A stretch of DNA of 64,000 nucleotides from Acetobacterium sp965140355 (GCA_965140355.1 OZ223194.1:1364001-1428000), one strand, 5' to 3'; numbered from the stretch's first letter, positions 34,638 to 45,194 are shown. Notes: a model not told the origin generated them from the letters alone. A program made the numbers and translations.

Positions 34638-34805
34638 CTGTCAAAAAGCTAACGTCGGACCGACCAATTGTTAATCTGTTGCATGCACGCAATTCGTACA
34701 GTTGCAATTAAAGTTTTGGCTAAAGAAAGCCTTTTCGCGGCAACTGTTCGCCTTGAGGCATACAACATGATCTAACAATTGTCGGTCCGGTCGTTTATTG
34801 ACAAC
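34638..34805. repeat. Imperfect palindrome of about 165 bp (MITE-like or long RNA hairpin)
   Basis: The two halves are near-complementary over about 65 bases each. Matching blocks are GTCAA/TTGAC at the ends, then CGGACCGAC-CAATTGTTA (34656-34673) against TAACAATTG-TCGGTCCG (34773-34789), then GTTGCATGC against GCATACAAC, then ACAGTTGC (34698-34705) against GCAACTGT (34740-34747), with a small GGCT/AGCC hairpin at the tip. It contains no gene. It lies just after trmO and before the terminator. Confidence 0.7.
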
Positions 34806-34811
34806 CTCAAG

Positions 34812-34846
34812 CGGTAACATAAATAATTTGTGTTACCGTTTTTTTT
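34812..34846 (+). terminator. Rho-independent terminator
   Basis: CGGTAACA and TGTTACCG pair around an 11-base loop and are followed by eight T residues. It ends the trmO transcript and the palindrome. Confidence 0.88.
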
Positions 34847-34849
34847 GCG

Positions 34850-35503
34850 TTACCAACTGGCAATCAGAAATTTAATCTTAAGGCCCTGTTCAACATACAT
34901 TTTTTCGTGTTCGGTTTCAATGTTGTCGGGATAAGTTAAAGTGTGGAGGTCGGGAATCAGGGTTTTGATGGTAAAACCGGTTTGTTCAAAATATTTAAGA
35001 GAATCGGCAAAAAGCGCATCATTATCGGTTTTAAAATAAATTTCACCATCTTTAGCCAACAAATTTTTATATTTTAGCAATTGTTTGTTATGGGTCAAGC
35101 GTTTTTTCTGGTAACGCCGCCGCGGCCAGGGATTGCAAAAATTAATATAAATCCGTTCGACACCATCCTCTGGAGCGAGGATGGAATCAATCCGTTCAAT
35201 GTCCCAGGACATGATCTGGACATTGTCAATCGGTTGCTCGGCATTCGCATAAGCAGTTTCAATATTACGTTTGGTCAGACCCAGGACGGCATCGATTAAA
35301 TCGATGGCCAGAAAATTGATATCCGGATGAGAACTTCCCAATTGCGAAATGAAGGTGCCTTTACCGCAGCCTAATTCAATATGAAGCGGTTGCTTTTTTT
35401 TAAATAATTGTTGCCATTGGCCGCGGTGATCGGGGGGATAAGCCTGAAAAAATCCGCAACTTTCGAGTTCCGGGCGGGCCCAGGGTTTTGGTCGTATGTG
35501 CAT
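34850..35503 (-). CDS. trmB: tRNA (guanine46-N7)-methyltransferase TrmB
   Basis: A 217-residue Rossmann-fold methyltransferase. The S-adenosylmethionine site is IELGCGKGTFISQL (about 43-56) with an acidic residue at FLAIDLIDAV. The signature FCNPWPRRRYQKKRLTH (about 124-140) is diagnostic of TrmB; it normally reads FPDPWPK, so the FCN form is a small divergence. It modifies G46 in the tRNA variable loop. Start is ATG 35503 with an AGGAG-type site upstream. Confidence 0.94.
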   Translation of the reverse strand: MHIRPKPWARPELESCGFFQAYPPDHRGQWQQLFKKKQPLHIELGCGKGTFISQLGSSHPDINFLAIDLIDAVLGLTKRNIETAYANAEQPIDNVQIMSWDIERIDSILAPEDGVERIYINFCNPWPRRRYQKKRLTHNKQLLKYKNLLAKDGEIYFKTDNDALFADSLKYFEQTGFTIKTLIPDLHTLTYPDNIETEHEKMYVEQGLKIKFLIASW

Positions 35504-35587
35504 GGAATACTCCTTTAATGAATGAAATCATCATAAAATGGTAAAGTAACGGTGAGCGGTGTTTTTTACATAACTTATCAATTGGTT

Positions 35588-37069
<1,482 letters not shown>

Positions 37070-37114
37070 GATTGTACCTCCACGGCAAAGCCATATAGTT
37101 TGACTTTGACAAGT

Positions 37115-37144
37115 AAAAAACCGCAAGAAAATTATCCTGCGGTT
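37115..37144 (-). terminator. Attenuator terminator in the ABC-F leader
   Basis: On the minus strand AACCGCA and TGCGGTT (37144-37138 and 37125-37119) pair around a 12-base loop and run into six U residues, about 45 bases before the ABC-F start. It lies inside the leader transcript, so it can only act as an attenuator. Confidence 0.75.
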
Positions 37145-37226
37145 CAATCGTAGACAGCACAAAAAATCCTAATTAACGGAGTTTGGTGAGGCTAAAGAAG
37201 CAGTGATTTTCTCGTAATTTTCTTGC
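37123..37226 (-). promoter_or_regulatory. Antiterminator pairing segments in the ABC-F leader
   Basis: On the minus strand, GCAAGAAAATTA (37226-37215) is perfectly complementary to TAATTTTCTTGC (37134-37123). The latter covers the loop and 3' arm of the attenuator. The two pairings are mutually exclusive, as required of an antiterminator. Confidence 0.65.
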
Positions 37227-37286
37227 TTAAGCACACAAAAACAAGCACTTTAACCGCGCTGTTTAAATGTCCAATCCAATTGTTTA

Positions 37287-37307
37287 TTAGCAAGATAAAT
37301 TACGCAT
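37287..37307 (-). CDS. Leader peptide MRNLSC of the ABC-F gene
   Basis: ATG CGT AAT TTA TCT TGC TAA on the minus strand encodes six residues. AGGAG is placed eight bases ahead of the ATG. It lies upstream of the antiterminator segment, so ribosome stalling on this peptide by a drug could favour the antiterminator. The remaining gap 37308-37417 has AT-rich sequence expected of the promoter. Confidence 0.6.
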   Translation of the reverse strand: MRNLSC

Positions 37308-37417
37308 CCTCTCGACTCCTTTTTTTATTTTGATTTGGTTAAGCAGTTTTGCAACGGCTTGTTGTGTTGATCTTATTTTAACACTTTTAGCGGCTGATTT
37401 CAATCCCGGTTGATCAT

Positions 37418-38320
37418 TTAAGGTTTTAGAAATGTAAGCTGTTCTTCTGATGGTTCGTAAATTTTCAGTTTCTCCTTAATTGGTTGGCTGTAGCTGTTGG
37501 ATAAGCCAAAAGCTTGGCGTAACGGATTGAGTCGGCGATAAAGTTCGTCTTTGTAGGGTTTCGGGGCACCGCCTTTTTGATAAAGGTCCCATAATAAAAC
37601 AAATTTTTCCGGGAAATTGGTTTTGATAAAGTCAAAAAAAGTCAGTCGGGTCGCCCCTCGCAGATAAAGCACTCCGGGAAGGACATAATCGATATTAGCA
37701 GCTCTTGCGGCGGTAAATAAGGTCGTTAAGGTGTCAGTGTCATCGGTCAGACCGGGAATAATGGGCATCAGATGAAAACCGATGGAAGCATTGGCTTTCC
37801 GGAATGTTTTTAGCATTTCAAAACGGGCCCGAGAGGATACCGCCCCTGGTTCTAATTTTTTTTGAAGGGCTTCATCCATGGTGGTAACGGTAGCAGCGAC
37901 ATTAATGTAGGTAATCCGGGAGAGTTCATCAATTAGATCATAATCCCGAAGAATTAAATCTGACTTAGTTGAAATAATGGCAGGGGTTTTATATTGGATC
38001 AATAATTTCAAAATTGCCGGCATCAGTTGATAGTTGCTTTCGGCTGGTTGATAGGAATCGGTGACACCACCAAGATTGACAATCTCCCGTTTCCAGTTGG
38101 GGGAACGGAGTTGTTTTTCGAGAACCTCAACAATGTTGGTTTTAACGGCAACGTTTGTTGAAAAATCGCGATAACCGCTAAAACCATGGGTGCCCATGGC
38201 GTAGCAATACCGGCAGCCATGGCTACAGCCCCGATAAGGATTAAGATCCCAGCCATAGGGGATTTTTCGTTTTAGTTCATGAAGTGCGCTAGTGCAGGTG
38301 ATGGGACGACATGGCGGCAT
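37418..38320 (-). CDS. SPL-family radical SAM protein
   Basis: A 300-residue protein with the iron-sulfur motif CSHGCRYCY (Cys 32, 36 and 39), a CxxxCxxC spacing. Regions VNLGGVTDSYQPAE and ITYINVAATVTTMDE follow, as in COG1533 proteins related to spore photoproduct lyase. These proteins use S-adenosylmethionine to generate radicals, but most members lack a known substrate; they are not proven DNA-repair enzymes. Start ATG 38320. The gene lies alone between the ABC-F leader and a divergent transglutaminase-like gene. Confidence 0.85.
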   Translation of the reverse strand: MPPCRPITCTSALHELKRKIPYGWDLNPYRGCSHGCRYCYAMGTHGFSGYRDFSTNVAVKTNIVEVLEKQLRSPNWKREIVNLGGVTDSYQPAESNYQLMPAILKLLIQYKTPAIISTKSDLILRDYDLIDELSRITYINVAATVTTMDEALQKKLEPGAVSSRARFEMLKTFRKANASIGFHLMPIIPGLTDDTDTLTTLFTAARAANIDYVLPGVLYLRGATRLTFFDFIKTNFPEKFVLLWDLYQKGGAPKPYKDELYRRLNPLRQAFGLSNSYSQPIKEKLKIYEPSEEQLTFLKP

Positions 38321-38516
38321 AATAACGCTCCTTTGATATGAAGATTGGCTTGCTAAGGATCGACAATTATCGAATTTCTTTAGCTTTTTAAGTATACGTC
38401 ATAAAAGTTTAGACTGTCTATAAGATTATATGATAAAATTATTTACTATTTAACTGACATTTTTAAGATTAAATTTGAATAAGAAAAATAAATTTTAACG
38501 AAAGGGGGTAACTGGT

Positions 38517-39695
38517 GTGAATAATCGTAATCGAGGCGGAGCTAAAGTTATCGCGGTTATCATCATTTCCGTACTGATTATGCTGTTACTATCAGCCGGA
38601 GCATATCTGGCTTTAACCGATTTAAATTTGGTTGGAAATGTTAATAACTTAGTAGAACGGATTGATATTGAATCATTTTTTGACGATGGCAAAGCCGCAA
38701 AAACTGAATTTGAAAGCGTTAATTCACAGCAGCAATTTGATGCTTATGCCTTTCTCCAGGAAAATGAAAAACAAGCTTATATTCAGATCGTTCAGATGCT
38801 TACTGATTTTGATGAGGGTGTAAAGGTTCGCAATGTTAATACAACGGAAATTGAGCGGGTCTTAAGTGCAATCGATTATGACTATCCGGAAATATTCTGG
38901 GTGGGAGAGTTTTCCTATTATTTTGATGAAGTTGATCAAAGTGTCAGCAAGGTAATGGTGGCTTATCCTTATGATGAAGCTGAAAAAGATCGGCGTCAGG
39001 TCGAGATTGATGCGGCTTTTGGGGAATATAGCGCGGGTATTAATAACAATATGAGCGAATACGAAAAAGTTAAATATACCTATGAATACGTCATTAAAAA
39101 TACTGTTTATCGCGAGGATCTTGAAGATGATCAGAATATTTACAGTGTTTTTGGAAAAAAAGGATCGGTTTGCGCGGGTTATTCCAAGGCGATTCAATAT
39201 CTGCTAAAACGGATTGGCATTGAGTGTTCATATGTAGCGGGTGAAGCGATTGGTCAGGGTGCTCACGCCTGGAATATTGTTCGGGTTGATGGTGACTATT
39301 ATTATCTGGATGCCACCTGGGGTGAATTTAACAGTGAAGACAATGAAGACCCGGAAAAAAGTATCTTTTATGATTATTTCTGCGTTACTAGTGCGGAGCT
39401 GTTAAAATCACATCAACTTGACCAATCATTAATTACCTATCCGGAACTAACGGCCACCGCCGCAAATTACTTTGTCAAAGAAAATAAAATTTATGATTTA
39501 AACAAAAAAAGCGAACAAAATCGTTTTGAGGTGGATCTGGAAACGGCGATTAATGAAGGTGAAAAATATTTTCATTATGCAATTACCGATGCCAATAGCA
39601 TTGGCACGGCAGAAAACCTGATGGACCGAATGTTAGGCTCTTATTACTGGTTTTCGAGCGATGACAATATGTCAAACACGGTTGAACTTTATTAA
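38517..39695 (+). CDS. Membrane-anchored transglutaminase-like protein
   Basis: A 392-residue protein starting at GTG 38517 behind AAAGGGGG. An N-terminal helix (about 11-35) acts as signal anchor, so the rest lies outside the cell. The transglutaminase core carries Cys219 in GSVCAGYSKAIQYLL, His250 in GAHAWNIV and Asp265 in YLDATWGE, a complete papain-like triad. Such surface domains are often proteases, peptidases or cross-linking enzymes on the wall. The C-terminal 120 residues are acidic and have no motif I can place. The gene is monocistronic and ends at a strong hairpin. Confidence 0.85.
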   Translation: MNNRNRGGAKVIAVIIISVLIMLLLSAGAYLALTDLNLVGNVNNLVERIDIESFFDDGKAAKTEFESVNSQQQFDAYAFLQENEKQAYIQIVQMLTDFDEGVKVRNVNTTEIERVLSAIDYDYPEIFWVGEFSYYFDEVDQSVSKVMVAYPYDEAEKDRRQVEIDAAFGEYSAGINNNMSEYEKVKYTYEYVIKNTVYREDLEDDQNIYSVFGKKGSVCAGYSKAIQYLLKRIGIECSYVAGEAIGQGAHAWNIVRVDGDYYYLDATWGEFNSEDNEDPEKSIFYDYFCVTSAELLKSHQLDQSLITYPELTATAANYFVKENKIYDLNKKSEQNRFEVDLETAINEGEKYFHYAITDANSIGTAENLMDRMLGSYYWFSSDDNMSNTVELY

Positions 39696-39701
39696 ACAAG
39701 G

Positions 39702-39735
39702 GCCCCCGTTTTAAGGTTGACCTTAAGACGGGGGC
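39702..39735. terminator. Bidirectional hairpin terminator
   Basis: GCCCCCGT and ACGGGGGC enclose an inner TTAAGGT/ACCTTAA stem between convergent genes. The T-run is weak on the plus strand. Confidence 0.65.
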
Positions 39736-39741
39736 GCTATT

Positions 39742-40176
39742 TTATTCCATAGCAATTAATTGGACACCATGAACACCATCTAATTCGTCAAGCATGTTCA
39801 TTAATTCATCGATGCTGATGAGCAGATTCTTACCATCCAGGGTAACAATCACAACGGCGGCCTGATTAATCGGAATATCCTGATGAATCGTAATAATGCT
39901 GGTTTGATGGTCGCGAAGGATATTAAGAATCTTTGATAAGATTCCTTGTCGATCGTCCAACTTAAATGAGAGTGTAAATTTTCGACCGTAGTTTTCCGAA
40001 GGGGTAAAAATATAATCCTTGTATTTATAATAGGTGCTACGGCTGATACCGACTTTTTTGACGGCATCGCTGACTGATTTGCATTGTGCGGATTCCATTA
40101 AAGTTCGGGCTTCAACGACTTTGGAATAATAATCGGGTAATATTTTTTTATTAACAATAAGATAATCTTTAATCAA
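39742..40176 (-). CDS. ACT-domain protein (UPF0735/PheB type)
   Basis: A 144-residue protein starting at TTG 40176, with AGGAGG overlapping the end of thrB. A helix-turn-helix-like region (about 35-55, KKVGISRSTYYKYKDY) precedes an ACT domain (about 68-144) with DRQGILSKILNILRDHQTSI. ACT domains bind amino acids allosterically. The family is often encoded next to hom or thrB in Firmicutes; only four bases separate it from thrB here, so it is co-translated. It may regulate the threonine pathway; its catalytic role is unknown. Confidence 0.85.
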   Translation of the reverse strand: MIKDYLIVNKKILPDYYSKVVEARTLMESAQCKSVSDAVKKVGISRSTYYKYKDYIFTPSENYGRKFTLSFKLDDRQGILSKILNILRDHQTSIITIHQDIPINQAAVVIVTLDGKNLLISIDELMNMLDELDGVHGVQLIAME

Positions 40177-40180
40177 TCGT

Positions 40181-41069
40181 TCAACCTCCTAAAACTTGAA
40201 CTCCGGTGTGATCAGGAGACAAGGGAATGATTTGCCATCCGGGCGATTTTTCAGTTAAGTAGGCCGACATTTTTGTTTGAAAATGGATGTTAGCTACCGA
40301 ATTAATAACTAAAATGGTCGGACCGGCTCCACTGATACAGGTGTTCAGACAACCCATTTCTTTGGCTTTTTTGGTGATCGCATCGTAATGATGAATGAGT
40401 TTTTTACGATAGGGTTGGTGCAGACGATCCTTCATACTTAATCGGAGAATATCCTCAGAACCATTGGTCAAGGCCAGATAGGTCATGGTTGCCCGGGGCA
40501 GATTGTGGGTTGCATCGCCGAAGTTGATTTTTTTAGGTAAAACCTGACGGGCATCAGCGGTTGACAAAGGAAAGTCGGGAACCAGGGCGTAAAATTCGTA
40601 ATTGGGATGGACTGAGCTTTTAATATAAATATTTTTACCATGATCATTCATAGAAACAACCAAACCACCATAGATGGCCGGGGCTACATTATCCGGATGT
40701 CCTTCCAGTTCCACGGCCATATTAAACAGTTCGTCAGTCGTCAGTGGGGCCCCGATCAAAGTGTTAGCTCCGAATAATCCGCCGACAATGCAGGTAGCCG
40801 AACTGCCAAGTCCGCGACTGATCGGGACTTCCACCGCGGAATGAAGATAAAGACCTTGGGGACGATAACCTACTTTTTAAAGACTTTTTGCATTGATCGA
40901 TAAACCAGGTTGGTATCGCTCTGATACTTGCGTTCAACGCCGCGAATGGTTAGTTTACCATCGTTTTTTCTTCAAAGCTAAACGTATTATAGATCGATAA
41001 AGCAAGACCAAAGGCATCAAAACCGGGACCAAGATTGGCACTGGTGCCGGGAACCTGTATCTTAATCAT
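40181..41069 (-). pseudogene. thrB: Homoserine kinase, interrupted by two single-base homopolymer deletions
   Basis: The intact start reads MIKIQVPGTSANLGPGFDAF from ATG 41069 and the last 217 residues read in one frame from 40834, including PISRGLGSSATC and AISGAGPTI-like CISGAGPTILV (GHMP motifs). Between them the frame breaks twice: at a T6 run (40964-40969) and at a T5 run (40874-40878) on the plus strand. Adding one base to each restores one frame of 296 residues with VERKYQSDTNLVYRSMQK in the gap, the right length for ThrB. Either the gene is a very recent pseudogene or the assembly has homopolymer errors. It overlaps the thrC stop by eight bases and phosphorylates homoserine for ThrC. 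Confidence 0.88.
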
Positions 41070-42567
41070 TGGCGTGCTCCTGATGATTTAAGAAATCAAG
41101 AACCGCTTTTGACATGTCGGTTTTATCACATTGAGATTGGTGGTGATTTTCTTTTTTATCCAGATCTTTTAGGGGCAAAGGAACGGTAGTACCGGTTTTT
41201 TCAGCGAGCAGACTTAATAACGCATAATCATTTGCGTCACAGCGACCAAAAATGCTTTCATAAACCGAACGGGCGAACTTATAAGGGCTGGCGGTTGAGA
41301 CAATCACTGTTTTGGTCGAATCGCCAGTTTCCTTGAGATAGTCGTCATAAACTTTGTTGGCGACAGCGGTATGCGGATCCATCAGATAATTGCTTTGATC
41401 AAAAACTGATTTGATCGCTTCTGATGTTTCCGTTTCATCGGCGGTACCGGCATAAAAGAGCTGAGTTTTTTCCATCAGAGTTTTAGAAACTTGGTAAGTA
41501 CCATCGTTTTTAAGCTGCTCCATAAGGGTTTTTACGGAAGCTGAATTGCAATCAGATAAGTCATAAAGCAAACGTTCCAGATTGCTTGAAATGAGAATAT
41601 CCATCGATGGCGATGAGGTTTTATAAAAATCCCGATTGCGGTTATAATTACCGGTTTCAAAAAAATCGGTCAGCACTTTATTCGCATTTGAGGCGCAGAT
41701 CAGCCTGTTTATTGGTAAGCCAAGCCGAGCAGCGTAATAACCGGCCAGAATATTGCCGAAATTGCCAGTTGGAACAACAAAATTTATTTGTTCATCGGGC
41801 TGAATTTCGCCGCGTTTTAACAGGTCGTAGTAGCTATAGAAATAATAGACGACCTGAGGCAATAACCGGCCGATATTGATTGAATTAGCAGATGAGAAGA
41901 TGACGTTTGATGCGGCCAATTTGGCGGTCATATGGGAATCATTAAGAATCATTTTGACGCCATTTTGAGTGTCGTCGAAATTTCCATCAACACCGACTAC
42001 ACAGGTGTTGGCACCAGTTTGGGTAAGCATTTGTTTTTCCTGAATGGTACTGACCCCGTCTTTGGGATAAAAGACGATAATGCTGATATTGGCAACGTCG
42101 GCAAAACCTTCTAAGGCTGCTTTTCCGGTATCGCCGGAGGTAGCGGTTAAAATCATTATTTTCTTCTGATTATTTACATTTTTCATGGATTCTACCATCA
42201 GATATGGTAAAATAGTCAGAGCCATATCTTTAAAAGCACAGGTTGGGCCATGAAAGAGCTCAAGGAAATAACGATCGTTGACTTTTTTTAAAGCAACCGG
42301 TTCTTGATCTTCAAATTTACCGGAATAATAAGCGCCTTTAATGGCATCAGAAATTTGTTGTTCGGTGAAATCATTGAGGAACGCGGAGAAGATGACATTC
42401 GCCATTTCGCCGTAGCTTTTTCCGATTAGTTTTTGTGGATCGAATTGAATCTGATCGATAAAGTTGGGAACAAAGAGTCCACCATCCGGGGCTAATCCTT
42501 GCAGGATTCCCTGGGATGCAGTAACGTTGATGTCTTTGGATCGAGTGCTGTTGTAGCCTTTTTTCAT
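41062..42567 (-). CDS. thrC: Threonine synthase
   Basis: A 501-residue PLP enzyme starting at ATG 42567 behind TTGGAGGA; the longer frame upstream is rejected. N-terminal MKKGYNSTRS and GLAPDGGLFVP mark the family. The PLP lysine is Lys113 in GPTCAFKDMAL. LTATSGDTGKAALEGF and VPTGNFGNILAGYYA form the phosphate-binding and active-site loops. It converts phosphohomoserine to threonine. The operon thrC-thrB-ACT reads divergently from hom-lysC. Confidence 0.95.
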   Translation of the reverse strand: MKKGYNSTRSKDINVTASQGILQGLAPDGGLFVPNFIDQIQFDPQKLIGKSYGEMANVIFSAFLNDFTEQQISDAIKGAYYSGKFEDQEPVALKKVNDRYFLELFHGPTCAFKDMALTILPYLMVESMKNVNNQKKIMILTATSGDTGKAALEGFADVANISIIVFYPKDGVSTIQEKQMLTQTGANTCVVGVDGNFDDTQNGVKMILNDSHMTAKLAASNVIFSSANSINIGRLLPQVVYYFYSYYDLLKRGEIQPDEQINFVVPTGNFGNILAGYYAARLGLPINRLICASNANKVLTDFFETGNYNRNRDFYKTSSPSMDILISSNLERLLYDLSDCNSASVKTLMEQLKNDGTYQVSKTLMEKTQLFYAGTADETETSEAIKSVFDQSNYLMDPHTAVANKVYDDYLKETGDSTKTVIVSTASPYKFARSVYESIFGRCDANDYALLSLLAEKTGTTVPLPLKDLDKKENHHQSQCDKTDMSKAVLDFLNHQEHAND

Positions 42568-42620
42568 GTAATTCCTCCAAAAATTTATGGTGTGGGGGGA
42601 AAAATCTTCCCCGAAGGGTA

Positions 42621-42649
42621 TTGAATAACCCATAAGTATATGATAGAAT
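42621..42649 (+). promoter_or_regulatory. Sigma-A promoter of hom-lysC
   Basis: TTGAAT (42621-42626) and TAGAAT (42644-42649) are 17 bases apart, 58 bases before the hom start. No T-box or lysine riboswitch is visible in this short leader. Confidence 0.6.
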
Positions 42650-42706
42650 GTTTTCACTGAAAAAACAAGTGTTTTTAAAATAAATACATATACGAGGTGA
42701 ACTTTA

Positions 42707-43960
42707 TTGAATATTGCACTATTGGGCTTTGGAACGATTGGTTCCGGGGTTTATGAACTCATCAATTTAAATAAAGGCAAGTTTTCGGGAAACTTTACAG
42801 ATGTAGAATCCCAAAAAGCGAGCCCAGTGATTACCAAGGTACTGGAACGTGATACCACTAAGAATCTCGGCGATACCGTTGGTAAAATTGTAACCCATCC
42901 CAGTGAAATACTGGAAGATGAGAGTATTGGTCTTGTGATTGCCCTGATGGGAGGCATGGACTTTGAATATGAAATGATCAAAGAATGTCTTAAGGCAGGA
43001 AAACACGTAGTAACTGCCAATAAGGCTGTGATCTCGGAGTATTTTGAGGAATTACTCACCCTAGCCGAAGAAAATGGTGTGGTCTTACGTTATGAGGCTT
43101 CCGTGGGGGGAGGAATTCCGATTATTGGCAGTCTTAAAGAAGAAATGAAAATTAATCGGGTTACCGAAATTAAGGGAATTTTAAATGGAACGACAAATTT
43201 TATCCTATCAAAAATGACCGAAGAAGGGGCTGATTTTGGAGAAACCCTAGCTTTGGCACAGTCCATCGGTTTTGCTGAGGCAGATCCCACGGCTGACGTG
43301 GAAGGATATGATGTATCTCGAAAGTTGTCAATCCTTTCATCAATGGCTTATGAGAGTATCATTCGTGATGAAGATGTTTATAAGCGTGGAATTACGGATG
43401 TCCGGGCTGTCGATATCGAGATGATTGGCAGCATGGGTTATGTCGTTAAATATTTAGGTCATTCGATTATAGAGCAAAAAAATGTTTATACCACCGTCGA
43501 ACCGGTGTTATTTAAAGAAGCATCAATCATGAGTAATGTTAACAGTGAGTTTAATATTATCTCCATTACCGGAGACATTATTGGCGAGTTGCAGTTTTAC
43601 GGAAAAGGGGCTGGTAAAGATGCTACGGCTAATGCCGTTGTCGGTGATGTGCTTTACATCCTCAATATTGTTAAAGAACAAAATTATCCCAAACCATTGC
43701 GATTAAATCGGAAGCTTAATAAAATCGGAACCGATATTTTTAAGGGGAAATATTATCTAAGAGCGAATTTAGATGATAAAGAAATGCTGGATACCGTGTT
43801 GACCGCAATAGAAACGGTGGCGGCCCGAAAAACGGTGATTGTCGATGATAATCAGGTTTATGTGGTAACCAGTGTGATTGCCGCTAATGATTTTAACACC
43901 ATGGCAGAAAAATTAAAAGAAACGGTGCCTGAATTGTTTTATGCCCGGATCTATGAATAA
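42707..43960 (+). CDS. hom: Homoserine dehydrogenase
   Basis: A 417-residue enzyme starting at TTG 42707 behind GAGGTGA. The Rossmann loop GFGTIGSGVYEL is at 5-16. VVTANKAVIS and RYEASVGGGIPIIG carry the catalytic lysine and the substrate-binding region. GILNGTTNFILSKM follows. The C-terminal about 75 residues form an ACT domain (GKYYLRANLDDKEMLDTVL), the feedback site for threonine. It reduces aspartate semialdehyde to homoserine. lysC starts 20 bases after it. Confidence 0.95.
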   Translation: MNIALLGFGTIGSGVYELINLNKGKFSGNFTDVESQKASPVITKVLERDTTKNLGDTVGKIVTHPSEILEDESIGLVIALMGGMDFEYEMIKECLKAGKHVVTANKAVISEYFEELLTLAEENGVVLRYEASVGGGIPIIGSLKEEMKINRVTEIKGILNGTTNFILSKMTEEGADFGETLALAQSIGFAEADPTADVEGYDVSRKLSILSSMAYESIIRDEDVYKRGITDVRAVDIEMIGSMGYVVKYLGHSIIEQKNVYTTVEPVLFKEASIMSNVNSEFNIISITGDIIGELQFYGKGAGKDATANAVVGDVLYILNIVKEQNYPKPLRLNRKLNKIGTDIFKGKYYLRANLDDKEMLDTVLTAIETVAARKTVIVDDNQVYVVTSVIAANDFNTMAEKLKETVPELFYARIYE

Positions 43961-43980
43961 GAAAAGAGTGACAGAGGTAA

Positions 43981-45189
43981 ATGCAAGATTTAATTGTACA
44001 AAAATATGGCGGTTCTAGTGTCGCCAATGTGGAAAGAATAAAACGTGTTGCTGGTCGGATTATTGAGACCAAGAAAAAAGGTAAAAAAGTAGTGGTCGTT
44101 GTTTCGGCAATGGGCGATACTACCGATGATCTGATTGATTTGGCTCAAAAAATCAACGAGCATCCTCCCAGTCGGGAAATGGATATGTTGCTGGCAACTG
44201 GAGAACAAATTTCAATTTCATTATTAGCTATTGCAATCCAGTCAATGGGACATGATGTCGTCAGCTTAACTGGCGCTCAATGCGGGATTGTGACTTCCAA
44301 TGTTCATAAACGGGCACGGATTAATGAAATTAAAACAAATCGGATTGAAACAGAACTGGAAGCAGGCAAGATTGTTATTGTGGCCGGTTTTCAGGGAATT
44401 AATGAAAATAAAGATATTACCACGCTTGGCCGTGGCGGGTCAGACACTTCGGCCGTGGCCGTGGCGGCAGCCTTAGAAGCTGAATTGTGTGAAATCTATA
44501 CCGATGTTGACGGCGTCTACACCGCCGATCCCCGAATTGTTAAAATGGCATCAAAAATCGATGAAATCTCATATGAAGAGGTTTTGGAGATGGCCAGCAC
44601 CGGGGCGAAGGTGCTACATCCCCGTTCGGTGGAAATGGCTGAAAAATTCAAGGTGCCACTGGTGGTACGATCAAGCTATAATTATAATGAAGGAACCATT
44701 ATTAAGGAGGACGTTATTATGGAAAAAGTATTAGTTCGAGGGGTATCTCTTGATGAAAATATCGCGAAAATTTCAATCTTTGAAGTGCCGGATCAACCGG
44801 GGATCGCATTTAAATTGTTTAGTGCCTTGGCAAAATCAAATATTCACGTCGATATGATTGTCCAAAACGTTAACCGTACCGCAGTCAATGATATTTCTTT
44901 TACCATCGATGTTGATGAATTACAGGAAGCCGTATCGGTTGCTCAGAAATTCGCCTTTGAGGTTAATGCTCAAAAAGTTGAATATGATCAGGGGGTTGCC
45001 AAACTTTCCGTGATCGGCACCGGGATTGTAGCCAATGCCGAAATCGCATCCAAATTTTTCGAAGCCTTGTTTGAACTGGGCATTAATATTCAAACCATCA
45101 GTACCTCGGAAATCAAGATCTCATGTTTGATTGACAAAGAACGTGGGAAAGAAGCGATGGTTCATATTCATAAAAAATTTGATATGTAA
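43981..45189 (+). CDS. lysC: Aspartokinase
   Basis: A 402-residue monofunctional aspartokinase with a GACAGAGGT site before ATG 43981. VQKYGGSSVANVERI (about 5-19) and GRGGSDTSAVAVAAAL (about 143-158) are the kinase signatures. Two tandem ACT domains (about 262-340 and 341-402) include DQPGIAFKLFSAL and NIQTISTSEIKISCL. The length and ACT layout match lysine/threonine-sensitive enzymes of the LysC class. It opens the aspartate family; together with hom, thrB and thrC the whole threonine branch is here except aspartate-semialdehyde dehydrogenase. Confidence 0.95.
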   Translation: MQDLIVQKYGGSSVANVERIKRVAGRIIETKKKGKKVVVVVSAMGDTTDDLIDLAQKINEHPPSREMDMLLATGEQISISLLAIAIQSMGHDVVSLTGAQCGIVTSNVHKRARINEIKTNRIETELEAGKIVIVAGFQGINENKDITTLGRGGSDTSAVAVAAALEAELCEIYTDVDGVYTADPRIVKMASKIDEISYEEVLEMASTGAKVLHPRSVEMAEKFKVPLVVRSSYNYNEGTIIKEDVIMEKVLVRGVSLDENIAKISIFEVPDQPGIAFKLFSALAKSNIHVDMIVQNVNRTAVNDISFTIDVDELQEAVSVAQKFAFEVNAQKVEYDQGVAKLSVIGTGIVANAEIASKFFEALFELGINIQTISTSEIKISCLIDKERGKEAMVHIHKKFDM

Positions 45190-45194
45190 TTTTA

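Noticed and set aside
42568..42706. T-box or lysine/threonine riboswitch ahead of the threonine genes
   Set aside because: The gap between thrC and hom is only 139 bases and shows just a promoter; no T-box sequence or specifier stem can be seen.
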